Assembly (NCBI GenBank): GCA_964425575.1
Contig: CAYRMN010000017.1
Span: forward strand, 1 to 29,210
DNA from: CAYRMN01 sp964425575
Lineage (GTDB): Bacteria; Patescibacteriota; Patescibacteriia; 2-12-FULL-60-25
DNA length: 29,210 nucleotides
Direction: 5' to 3'
Every line of letters starts with the position of its first letter. The first letter of the stretch is position 1. A program made the translations under genes and the position numbers. This document shows, piece by piece, positions 6,151 to 14,076 of this stretch. The notes beneath the pieces were generated by a model that worked only from the letters and a program-made list of their open reading frames with translations, was not told the DNA's origin and searched no databases.

Positions 6151-8832
6151 ATGTCAAATTTTAGCGAATTGCCAAAGGCCTATGATCCATCCTCGGTGGA
6201 GGATGGGATGTATGCAGAGTGGGAAGCATCTGGGGTGTTTCAGCCTCAAGGAGAGGGTGACCCATTCTGTATCGTCATGCCTCCGCCAAACCGGACGGGA
6301 ACGTTGCATATGGGGCATGCTACCATGTTGGCGATTGAGGATGTGATGATCCGTTTTCAGCGCATGCAAGGCAAGCGAGCGTTGTGGATTCCTGGTACGG
6401 ATCATGCAGCTATTGCTACTCAAGTGAAGGTTGAGCAACTATTGATTAAGCAGGGGATGAAAGATCCACGCAAAGAATTAGGTCGCGAGAAATTCTTGAG
6501 TGAAGTCGTGGCCTTTGCAGAAGCGTCTGCGATGACGATCCGCAATCAAGTCCGTAAGATGGGTTCGTCTTGTGATTGGACGAAGGAAAAATATACGTTT
6601 GATGAGGAGCGGAATCGAGCGGTGAATGAGATGTTCAAGATGATGTATGACGATGGCATTATTGAACGCGGCTATCGCATTGTGAACTGGGACCCTCAGT
6701 TTCAAACGACGCTGTCTGACGATGAAGTTTTAACCAAGGAGGTCACGGCCAAGCTTTTGACCTTCAAATACGATAAGGATTTTCCAATTGCGATTTCGAC
6801 GACGCGTCCAGAAACAAAATTTGGTGATACAGCCGTAGCCGTTCATCCAAGCGATGAGCGCTATCACCAATATATCGGCCAGACGTTTACTCCGGTTTTT
6901 TGTGGCAAGCAGCTTTCCATTACGATTGTGGCCGATGAAGCGGTTGATCCGGCTTTTGGCACAGGAGCACTTGGAGTGACGCCGGCGCATTCTCTTATTG
7001 ATGCAGAGATTGCCGTGAAGCATGGATTAGAAACGGTGCAGGTGATTGGCCAGGATGGGCGTTTAAATGAAGATGTTGGAACGGGTTTTGCGGGACTCGC
7101 GATTGTAGAGGCGCGTAAAAAAATAGAACAAACATTGAATGAAGCTGGTTTACTCGTTTCAGTCGCCGAGGTTGCGCAGAATTTACCGGTCGCAGAACGT
7201 GGCGGTGCGCCTGTTGAACAACTGCCAATGCGTCAGTGGTTTGTGCGGGTGAATAAATCATTCGCGTTACGACAAGACACGCTTGGCAAATGGAAAAAGG
7301 GGGAGCGAGTGACGCTCAAAGAGCTCATGATTGAGGCGGTGAAGTCCGGACAAACGAATATCGTCCCCGAGCGTTTTTCAAAGACGTATTATCATTGGAT
7401 TGAGAATCTTCGCGACTGGTGTATTTCGCGTCAGATTTGGTTCGGACATCGGATTCCAGTTTGGTATAAAGATGAAGACACGCAATGTGCACCTATCGCT
7501 CCTGGTCCAGGTTGGGAGCAGGATCCAGATACGCTCGACACCTGGTTCTCTGCTGGGCTCTGGACGTTCTCAACGCTGGGTTGGCCAAATGTAAAAGAAT
7601 GGGAGAAGAATAAGGCATTTCATCCAACGGCGGTGCTTGAGACTGGCTATGATATTTTGTTTTTCTGGGTGGCGCGCATGATTTTGATGTCGACGTATGC
7701 GCTGGGAGAAGTGCCATTTAAGGATGTGTATTTACATGGACTAGTGCGTGACGAGCAGGGGAGAAAGATGTCGAAGTCGCTTGGAAATATTCTTGATCCA
7801 TTGGATTTGATTCCCAAATACGGGACGGACGCGGTTCGTCTCTCCCTCTTGATGGGAACGACACCCGGTCAAGACATGAAATTATCCGAACAAAAAATCG
7901 AAGGGTTTCGGAATTTTACGAACAAACTCTGGAATATCTCCAGATTCATTCTGACGCAAATGGGGGATGGCGTAGGGGCGCATGCCATGCGCCCGGGCGT
8001 TGATGCAAAAGACGGAGGGCGTGTGGCACACGCCCCTACGTTAGCCGACCGTTGGATTCTTTCTCGTTTAGACGAGGTGACTGCCTCGGTGACGAAAAAG
8101 ATTGAATCGTATGAGTTCTCAACGGCAGGTGAAGAACTGCGAGATTTTACGTGGAGCGATGTGGCTGATTGGTATCTTGAGATTGCGAAGATTGAAAAAG
8201 GCAAAGAAGTGATCCTCGCACATCTTCTCAATACGATTTTGAAATTATGGCATCCATTTACGCCATTTGTCACTGAATATATTTGGAAGCTGGCAGGATT
8301 TTCCGGACAATTGATCGTGGCACCGTGGCCAACCGTAGGGGCGCATGCCATGCGCCCAGGTGTTGAGGCGAATGATTTTGATCGGTTTCAAGATATCCAG
8401 GAGATTGTGAATGCAGCTCGTCGATTACGAACGGATCATAAGATTGCATGGAGCGGAATGATCGATCTTCGCGTATTTGGATACGGGGTTGTTTCTGAAG
8501 AAGACTGTCATATTATTGCCGCCTTAACGAAAGCTTCTGCAATTTCGTTCGATGAAACAAAAGATTCAGAGCGATTATTCTCCGTTGCAACATCAAAGGG
8601 TTCAGTTGGTGTGTTTGCGCCAGAAGTTGTCGATGAAGCCGGTGAGGCATTAAAAGTTCAACAAGAATTAAAGGAGGCTGAGGCGTATCTTCAATCCCTG
8701 GATGGGAAGTTGGCCAATGTTGAATTTACCTCTAAAGCGCCAGCCAAGATTGTGGATGGGTTGCGGGCGAAGCGAGAAGAGACAGTTCAAAAGATACAGG
8801 TGCTGAAAGAACGAGAAGCGAAGTTTGCATAG
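6151..8832 (+). CDS. valS: Valyl-tRNA synthetase
   Basis: 893 residues of a class Ia aminoacyl-tRNA synthetase that charges tRNA-Val. The HIGH motif is HMGH at 53-56 inside PPPNRTGTLHMGHA. The editing domain follows, then the DWCISRQIWFGHRIPVWY stretch, KMSKS at 539-543, the anticodon-binding domain, and a C-terminal coiled-coil arm rich in Lys/Glu. Two family-A palindromic repeats have inserted in frame. One covers about residues 608-630 (VGAHAMRPGV ... GGRVAHAP), the other about residues 729-737 (VGAHAMRPGV again). Both lie in the helical region after KMSKS, away from the catalytic core, and the frame stays open. Bases 5' of the ATG show no SD site. It is followed by a family-B repeat and tyrS. 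Confidence 0.96.
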   Translation: MSNFSELPKAYDPSSVEDGMYAEWEASGVFQPQGEGDPFCIVMPPPNRTGTLHMGHATMLAIEDVMIRFQRMQGKRALWIPGTDHAAIATQVKVEQLLIKQGMKDPRKELGREKFLSEVVAFAEASAMTIRNQVRKMGSSCDWTKEKYTFDEERNRAVNEMFKMMYDDGIIERGYRIVNWDPQFQTTLSDDEVLTKEVTAKLLTFKYDKDFPIAISTTRPETKFGDTAVAVHPSDERYHQYIGQTFTPVFCGKQLSITIVADEAVDPAFGTGALGVTPAHSLIDAEIAVKHGLETVQVIGQDGRLNEDVGTGFAGLAIVEARKKIEQTLNEAGLLVSVAEVAQNLPVAERGGAPVEQLPMRQWFVRVNKSFALRQDTLGKWKKGERVTLKELMIEAVKSGQTNIVPERFSKTYYHWIENLRDWCISRQIWFGHRIPVWYKDEDTQCAPIAPGPGWEQDPDTLDTWFSAGLWTFSTLGWPNVKEWEKNKAFHPTAVLETGYDILFFWVARMILMSTYALGEVPFKDVYLHGLVRDEQGRKMSKSLGNILDPLDLIPKYGTDAVRLSLLMGTTPGQDMKLSEQKIEGFRNFTNKLWNISRFILTQMGDGVGAHAMRPGVDAKDGGRVAHAPTLADRWILSRLDEVTASVTKKIESYEFSTAGEELRDFTWSDVADWYLEIAKIEKGKEVILAHLLNTILKLWHPFTPFVTEYIWKLAGFSGQLIVAPWPTVGAHAMRPGVEANDFDRFQDIQEIVNAARRLRTDHKIAWSGMIDLRVFGYGVVSEEDCHIIAALTKASAISFDETKDSERLFSVATSKGSVGVFAPEVVDEAGEALKVQQELKEAEAYLQSLDGKLANVEFTSKAPAKIVDGLRAKREETVQKIQVLKEREAKFA
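7971..8040. repeat. Family A repeat, full-length, inside valS
   Basis: 70 bp with perfect 10-bp terminal inverted repeats CGTAGGGGCG and CGCCCCTACG and two inner hairpins (GGGCGCAT-gcc-ATGCGCCC and GGGCGTGT-ggc-ACACGCCC). It is read in frame as about 23 residues of ValS between LTQMGDG and TLADRW. Confidence 0.88.
8334..8357. repeat. Family A repeat, left half, inside valS
   Basis: CGTAGGGGCGCATGCCATGC followed by GCCC. It is identical to the left half of the copy at 7971 and read in the same frame, giving a second VGAHAMRPG peptide between VAPWPT and VEANDF. Confidence 0.85.
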
Positions 8833-8837
8833 AGTCC

Positions 8838-8917
8838 GTCGTCCTGAGCGAGTCCGCGAGTCGAAGGATCTTCTCTGCCTCAAGAAAGAGCAGATCCTTC
8901 GACAAGCTCAGGACGAC
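8838..8917. repeat. Palindromic repeat, family B, copy 3
   Basis: GTCGTCCTGAGC (8838-8849) and GCTCAGGACGAC (8906-8917) are perfect arms, with inner TCGAAGGATC and GATCCTTCGA. It begins five bases after the valS stop and ends 23 bases before the tyrS -35, so it may end valS transcription. Confidence 0.85.
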
Positions 8918-8940
8918 ACAGCGAAGAGCGGCTTGTCGCT

Positions 8941-8969
8941 TTGCCATTTTCCTTCATTTCCGCTAAGAT
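8941..8969 (+). promoter_or_regulatory. tyrS promoter
   Basis: TTGCCA (8941-8946), 17-base spacer, TAAGAT (8964-8969). The predicted start near 8976 leaves a leader of about six bases before the ATG at 8982. Confidence 0.55.
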
Positions 8970-8981
8970 TGCGATGATTTT

Positions 8982-10181
8982 ATGGCTATCCTGACTGATA
9001 AACAAACGATTGATCGATTCCTGACACGGGCGGTTGAGAACGTGTATCCAACTCGGGAAAAATTGGGCGAGCTTTTGGCGTCAGGTAAACGCATTAAGGT
9101 CTACACAGGTATTGATCCGACTGGTCCAACCTTGCATATCGGTCATGCTACTTGGTTGAAGAAATTAGCGGAGCTCCAAAAAATGGGTCATCACATCATC
9201 ATGCTGATCGGGGATTTTACGGCCATGATTGGTGATCCGACGGATAAACTTGCCACTCGCAAACAGCTCACGCGCGAAGAAGTGTTGGCCAATTGCCAGG
9301 AATACAAGAAACAGGCTTCAAAGATTATCGCGTTCGAAGGACCAAATCCAGCTGAGTTATTGTTCAACAACGATTGGCTCGGAAAAATGTCCTTCGCTGA
9401 TGTGGTTGAGCTCGCCTCGCACTTTACCGTTCAGCAAATGATGGAGCGGGATATGTTTGAGAAGCGCGTTAATGAGAGTAAACCTATTGGTCTCCACGAA
9501 TTTCTCTATCCTCTCATGCAAGGCTACGATTCCGTCGCTATGGAAGTGGATCTTGAGATTGGGGGGAATGATCAGACCTTTAATATGTTGGCTGGTCGGA
9601 CCTTGCTCCGTGAGATGAAGCAGAAAGAGAAGATGGTGCTGACGTGTAAATTGTTGGTTGATCAAACGGGGAAGAAGATGGGCAAGAGTGAAGGCAACAT
9701 GATTATGCTGTCTGACTCTCCCGAAGATATGTACGGCAAAGTCATGAGCTGGACGGACGGGATGATCTGGTCTGGATTTGAACTTTGTACTGATGTTTTC
9801 GAAGACGAAATCCAAGCCATGAAAGCTCAGATGGAGAATGGAGAGAATCCAATGACCTTTAAGCGTCGTTTGGCGAAAGAAGTCGTAGCAACGTTTCTTT
9901 CACCTGCAGCTGCAGAAGAAGCTGAGGCGCATTTCACAACCGTGCATCAAAAGCATGAGATTCCCGAAGAAGTGTCAGAATTCGTTCTCACCGCTCCTGC
10001 GAAGCTTGTTGATGTTTTGGTAACGTCCGGCCTTGTTTCTTCGAAGACAGATGCTCGTCGTCAGATTGAGCAGGGTGGTATTAAGGTTGATGGTGAGGTT
10101 GTAACTGATGTGCTGCGCATGGTCAGCGCTCCGGCCTTGCTTCAAAAAGGCAAACGCCATTTTATTCGATTGATTCCTTAA
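8982..10181 (+). CDS. tyrS: Tyrosyl-tRNA synthetase
   Basis: 399 residues, class Ic aminoacyl-tRNA synthetase. The Rossmann fold begins with YTGIDPTGPTLHIGHA (HIGH at 52-55). The tyrosine pocket stretch QGYDSVAMEVDLEIGGNDQ is typical of TyrRS. The second signature is KMGKS at 232-236, a variant of KMSKS or KFGKS. A C-terminal S4 RNA-binding domain (SSKTDARRQIEQGGIKVDGE) ends the protein. No SD site is seen and the leader is very short. The gene has its own promoter after a family-B repeat. argS follows after 39 bases that hold half of a family-A repeat. Confidence 0.96.
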   Translation: MAILTDKQTIDRFLTRAVENVYPTREKLGELLASGKRIKVYTGIDPTGPTLHIGHATWLKKLAELQKMGHHIIMLIGDFTAMIGDPTDKLATRKQLTREEVLANCQEYKKQASKIIAFEGPNPAELLFNNDWLGKMSFADVVELASHFTVQQMMERDMFEKRVNESKPIGLHEFLYPLMQGYDSVAMEVDLEIGGNDQTFNMLAGRTLLREMKQKEKMVLTCKLLVDQTGKKMGKSEGNMIMLSDSPEDMYGKVMSWTDGMIWSGFELCTDVFEDEIQAMKAQMENGENPMTFKRRLAKEVVATFLSPAAAEEAEAHFTTVHQKHEIPEEVSEFVLTAPAKLVDVLVTSGLVSSKTDARRQIEQGGIKVDGEVVTDVLRMVSAPALLQKGKRHFIRLIP

Positions 10182-10186
10182 ATGCC

Positions 10187-10213
10187 GAGGGCGTGATGAA
10201 TCACACCCCTACG
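10187..10213. repeat. Family A repeat, right half, between tyrS and argS
   Basis: GAGGGCGTGATGAATCACAC followed by CCCTACG equals the right half of the copy at 2316. It fills nearly all of the 39-base gap and ends seven bases before the argS ATG, so a hairpin would sit directly before the start codon. Confidence 0.75.
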
Positions 10214-10220
10214 ATACGAC

Positions 10221-11990
10221 ATGAATTACGCTTGGGATGCTATTGTACATAATTTGGCTCATGTCCTGACGGACATGGGCGGTGTTGATGTTCAGCCGGA
10301 AGATCTCGTACCTCCGCCAGATCCAAAATTAGGTGATATCGCATTTGGTTGTTTTAAGTTGGCGAAAATACAAGGCAAGAGTCCAGCGGCGATTGCGCAG
10401 GAGCTAGCCGGAAAACTCAAAGAACAGGATTTAAATATAGAGTCAGCCACAGCTGCCGGGCCATATGTGAATATCGTGTTGAAGACAGGGGAGCTCATGG
10501 CTCGCATTATTAAAGATGTTGAGATGCATGGTGATCAATTCGGAAAAAGTGAGATGCCGCAAAAACATCACGCCGTTTTTGAATACGCGAATCCAAACAC
10601 CCATAAAGAAATTCACATCGGTCATTTGCGAAACTTCATGCTTGGAGCATCGCTCTGTCGCATTCTCACCAGCGCGGGGTTCAAGCTTACACCAGTCAGT
10701 TATGTGAATGACATGGGCACGAATGTGTCGAAATGTTTGTGGAAGCTCGTAAAATCTCAGGGGCTTGATCCGCAGACGTTTGCAGAAGGCTCTACGTTAG
10801 AGAAACTCCTGCAGGGAATCCCGACTGAAAAACGCAGCGGGAAATATCTCGGATTGCTATATACAGAAGCGGTGCAGGAGTTGGCTGATCATCCTGAGTT
10901 GTTGCCGGAAGTATCTTTTGTCCATCTCAAATTAGAAGCCCATGATCCGGTTTGGATGGAGTTGTTTCAAAAAACACGTCAGTGGTGCATCGAAGAATTG
11001 CGCCAGATTTTTAGTGAGCTTGGTGTTCGTATTGAGCAGCAATATCTGGAGTCTCATTTCGTACAACGCAGTCAGGAAATTGTCCGTGAACTTGAAGAGA
11101 AGAAGATCGCAACAGTCAGTGAAGATGCGCTCATTGTGCAGTTTGAGGATGAAAAGCTTGGCGTAGTTGTGCTCCGTAAAACAGATGGATCATTATTGTA
11201 TCTTTCAAAAGATTTGGCGTTGGCAGAGCAAAAGATTCGGGATTATCCGGATGCGGATAGCTATTATATTGTGACGGATAAGCGACAGGAGCTGAATTTC
11301 AAGCAGTTATTCGCCTTGCTTGAAAAAATGGGACATCATCAGAATTTTAAGCATATCGGCTACGAGCTTGTGACGCTGAAAGAAGGAGCCATGAGTAGTC
11401 GTAAGGGGAACATCGTTACCTGGCAGCAATTTCGAGACGACGTCTACGCATATGCGTTTGAGCAGACACAGGCGCGTCATCCTGATTGGCCGGAAGGCAA
11501 AATTTCAGATACCGCATGGCGACTTATGATTGGTGGAATTGCATTTGGCATTTTGCGTCAGGACCCTGATCGAGTTTATGTGTTTGATAAAGAACAGGCG
11601 CTATCTTTTGAAGGAGCAACGGGACCATACATTCAATATGCCGCTACACGACTCGCTTCGATTTTACGAAAGGCGGAGTGGACGAAAGAGAAAGGGATGG
11701 AGAGAGGGGAGCTGACCCGTTTGACCAATCCAATCGAGAAATATCTAGCTGTCAGCATGGCTCAATTACCAGGCGTGATCGCACGCGCCGCCACGGAATT
11801 ACGACCATCACTCGTGGCTCAATGGTGTTTAGACATGGCGGCTCGTACCAATGATTTTTATCGCGATGTAAAGGTCCTCGAGGGCGACGCAGAACTGCAA
11901 GCCGCTCGTTTGCGTTTAGTTGCTGCGGCTCGGCAAGCGCTTTCCCTTGGACTGTCTCATCTAGGAATTCCTTTGCCTGAAGAAATGTAG
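10221..11990 (+). CDS. argS: Arginyl-tRNA synthetase
   Basis: 589 residues, class Ia synthetase that charges tRNA-Arg. An N-terminal Add-1 domain (about 1-100) contacts the tRNA elbow. The core has EYANPNTHKEIHIGHLRN (HIGH at 132-135). The KMSKS equivalent is MSSRK at 391-395 in GAMSSRKGN. The C-terminal DALR domain includes EGATGPYIQYAATR and the tRNA-binding MAARTNDFYRDVKVL. It is complete. Probably co-transcribed with tyrS and the kinase gene that starts five bases after its stop. The only sequence available for ribosome entry is the repeat hairpin. Confidence 0.96.
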   Translation: MNYAWDAIVHNLAHVLTDMGGVDVQPEDLVPPPDPKLGDIAFGCFKLAKIQGKSPAAIAQELAGKLKEQDLNIESATAAGPYVNIVLKTGELMARIIKDVEMHGDQFGKSEMPQKHHAVFEYANPNTHKEIHIGHLRNFMLGASLCRILTSAGFKLTPVSYVNDMGTNVSKCLWKLVKSQGLDPQTFAEGSTLEKLLQGIPTEKRSGKYLGLLYTEAVQELADHPELLPEVSFVHLKLEAHDPVWMELFQKTRQWCIEELRQIFSELGVRIEQQYLESHFVQRSQEIVRELEEKKIATVSEDALIVQFEDEKLGVVVLRKTDGSLLYLSKDLALAEQKIRDYPDADSYYIVTDKRQELNFKQLFALLEKMGHHQNFKHIGYELVTLKEGAMSSRKGNIVTWQQFRDDVYAYAFEQTQARHPDWPEGKISDTAWRLMIGGIAFGILRQDPDRVYVFDKEQALSFEGATGPYIQYAATRLASILRKAEWTKEKGMERGELTRLTNPIEKYLAVSMAQLPGVIARAATELRPSLVAQWCLDMAARTNDFYRDVKVLEGDAELQAARLRLVAAARQALSLGLSHLGIPLPEEM

Positions 11991-11995
11991 AAAAT

Positions 11996-12709
11996 ATGGA
12001 TTCGAATGAGCATCGGCCGGGCGATCGTGAGGCGGATGAGCTGGCAATTCTTGCTCACCAGTTACGTTCACCGCTGGGCGGCATTCGTTTTGCAGCTGAT
12101 ATGCTGTTGCATGGCGATTACGGACCGTTGTCTGAAACTGCCAAAAAACCAGTTGCCCTTATTTTGGAAAGCGCGACTCGCATACTCAATACGCTCGAAG
12201 CGTCTCTGAACGCTGCCCGAGTAGATTCGGCATCAGTTCATCTTCAATGTGAAAAAATAGACATAGCGCATGAACTAGAGACACTGATGGCTGAAATGCG
12301 TCCGCAGGCTGAAGCCAAGCAACTTGAACTGGTCTTGGAAACAAAAGATCTTCCAGCTGCTTTGCTGTTTGATGGTGAAGCGCTACGAGCGATTGTTTCT
12401 AATGTGGTGGAGAATGCCATTAAGTATACAGATGCGGGTATGGTGAAGGTTGGGGTGTCGTATGAAGGTCAGCAGCTTCATCTTATTGTTCAAGACACGG
12501 GCATAGGTATCCGACCTGAGGAGCGAGGGCGTTTATTTCAGCGTTTTTATCGTGGTCAGAATGGGAAAGATCGGCCGGGTGTGGGTTTGGGGCTTTTTAT
12601 TGTGAAGCAGTATGCAGATAAATTAGGGGGGGCGATCTCTGTGCAAAGCGAAGGGAAAGGGCGAGGTTCAACATTCATCGTTGACCTCCCTGCGATGCCT
12701 CACCTTTGA
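11996..12709 (+). CDS. Soluble histidine kinase without sensor domain
   Basis: 237 residues made almost only of a transmitter module. The phospho-acceptor H-box is HQLRSPLGG (His21). The dimerisation helices follow. The ATP-binding domain has an N-box NVVENAIKYT (Asn136 and Asn140), a G1 box DTGIGI near 167, an F-box FQRFYRG, and a G2 box GVGLGLFIVKQ. There is no membrane segment, PAS, HAMP or receiver domain, and no response regulator nearby, so the signal and partner are unknown. It resembles the HisKA/HATPase_c part of PhoR/WalK-type kinases. The gene starts five bases after argS and is probably read from the same transcript. Confidence 0.88.
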   Translation: MDSNEHRPGDREADELAILAHQLRSPLGGIRFAADMLLHGDYGPLSETAKKPVALILESATRILNTLEASLNAARVDSASVHLQCEKIDIAHELETLMAEMRPQAEAKQLELVLETKDLPAALLFDGEALRAIVSNVVENAIKYTDAGMVKVGVSYEGQQLHLIVQDTGIGIRPEERGRLFQRFYRGQNGKDRPGVGLGLFIVKQYADKLGGAISVQSEGKGRGSTFIVDLPAMPHL

Positions 12710-12733
12710 TCATCCACTCATACCCTGTATGAT
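12706..12733 (+). promoter_or_regulatory. Promoter of the bactofilin gene
   Basis: TTGATC (12706-12711), 16-base spacer, TATGAT (12728-12733), with a TG directly before the -10. It overlaps the stop of the kinase gene. Confidence 0.45.
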
Positions 12734-12762
12734 ATTAATGAAGTTTTTATTTTTTTATACGT

Positions 12763-13188
12763 ATGTTTACACAAACCAAACGAAATGAGGGTGGCATGGC
12801 TGAAGGGGTTCTTGGAGGATCAGGTAAGGCGCGATCCGCAACCGTGATTGCTCAGGGGGTTAAGGTTGAGGGTGATTTTGCGAGTGATGGAGATGTGACG
12901 ATTGAGGGTGAAGTGCTTGGAACAATTAAGGTTTCAGGGGTATTATCTATTGGTAGCCAAGCTCGCTTGAAAGCGAATGTGTCTGCAGCCCAGGCGATTA
13001 TTGCTGGTGCGGTGGAGGGGAATATTACGGTACAGACTCACGTTGATCTCAAGGCGACGGCAAAACTGACGGGGGATGTATCTTGCGAGACACTTTCGGT
13101 TGAATCGGGCGCAAAACTCAATGGCAAGACGACGGTTGGCGGTCAAACTGGCATGGATGAGAAAAATAATAAGCGAATTGAGAAGTAA
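12763..13188 (+). CDS. Bactofilin (polymer-forming cytoskeletal protein)
   Basis: 141 residues from the ATG at 12763, or 130 from the ATG at 12796. The second start has GAGG five bases upstream, while the first has no such site. The central domain is a right-handed beta-helix of short hydrophobic rungs: VIAQGVKVEGDF, GDVTIEGEVLGTI, GVLSIGSQARLKANV, AIIAGAVEGNI, VDLKATAKLTGDV. This matches the bactofilin (DUF583) pattern. Bactofilins self-assemble without nucleotides into filaments under the membrane and position cell-wall enzymes or stalks. The flanking tails are short and polar. The gene has its own promoter and is followed after 27 bases by the lipid-kinase-like gene. Confidence 0.88.
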   Translation: MFTQTKRNEGGMAEGVLGGSGKARSATVIAQGVKVEGDFASDGDVTIEGEVLGTIKVSGVLSIGSQARLKANVSAAQAIIAGAVEGNITVQTHVDLKATAKLTGDVSCETLSVESGAKLNGKTTVGGQTGMDEKNNKRIEK

Positions 13189-13215
13189 GTCAGATTACTT
13201 TGCGGGTATGGGGGT

Positions 13216-14076
13216 ATGAATTCACGTTACATCTACATTTATGATGAATTCCTGGCTGACCGTCGTTATGAACGGGAGGTGGCAGCCTTTGAATCAAAGG
13301 TGAATGCATACGGCGTGATGGGTCAGGTCAGTCGATTGACACTCTTTCGCAGCGCAAAAGAGATTGTGGAAGAAACGGTTAAACGAGGAGCCGAGACAGT
13401 CGTGATTGTGGGCAACGACAGCACGCTCGATAAAACCATGTGGTTTTTGCCGAATCTTGATGTCGTCATTGGGTATATCCCTTTGCTTGGGCCTTCGGAA
13501 GTCGGGGGGTTGCTGGGTATCCCTGTCGGTGCTGAAGCATGTCATACCCTGGCCGCTCGTTCCATTGAAACGCTCGATATGGGCATGTTAAATGAGCGAT
13601 ATTTTCTGACGGAGGTATCCTTGCCCGCTACCATTGCTACCTTGCAGGTTGAAGGAAAGTACCGTGTCTCCTCCTCAGAAGGAGGCTCATTACAGATCCG
13701 TAATCTTGGAGGTCGGGTAGAAAAAACCATTCATGATGCAGATGCCAAAGATGGTCTGCTCGAAGCAGTCGTCATCCCGGCACTTTCAGCTGGAAGTGGA
13801 ACATGGTGGAAGAGATCAACAACTCCACATCAAGAAACGCGGATTTTATTTACCCACGGAGAAATTGCTTCTCAAGATCCAATCGATGCTCGCGTTGATA
13901 ACCATATCATTAATGGATTTACGTTTCAGGTGAAAATTGTGCCAAAAAAGGTGCGTTTTATTACAGGACGAGGGCGGCGCCTTGCAGCTTCCGAAGAAAT
14001 CTTGCCAAAGACCATCAAAAATGATACTTTCCGTCCCGCACCCGTTTCTCATTTCCAAATGAAAAAAGGGCTGTAA
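13216..14076 (+). CDS. Divergent diacylglycerol/lipid kinase-like protein
   Basis: 286 residues. The N-terminal lobe has the layout of the DAGK catalytic domain. An alternating beta-alpha stretch leads to TVVIVGNDSTLDKTM, where GNDST (66-70) replaces the usual GGDGT. Then comes VIGYIPLLGPSEVGGLLGIP, in the place of the usual IPxGTxND segment. The C-terminal half is beta-rich, as in YegS and DgkB, with an LQVEGKYRV element and a VDNHIINGFTFQVKIVPKKVRFI stretch near the end. The weakened nucleotide motif makes kinase activity uncertain. The preceding bases are GGGGG-t-ATG, an unusually tight purine run. Its 3' end is overlapped on the other strand by the read-through of the integrase frame. Confidence 0.55.
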   Translation: MNSRYIYIYDEFLADRRYEREVAAFESKVNAYGVMGQVSRLTLFRSAKEIVEETVKRGAETVVIVGNDSTLDKTMWFLPNLDVVIGYIPLLGPSEVGGLLGIPVGAEACHTLAARSIETLDMGMLNERYFLTEVSLPATIATLQVEGKYRVSSSEGGSLQIRNLGGRVEKTIHDADAKDGLLEAVVIPALSAGSGTWWKRSTTPHQETRILFTHGEIASQDPIDARVDNHIINGFTFQVKIVPKKVRFITGRGRRLAASEEILPKTIKNDTFRPAPVSHFQMKKGL

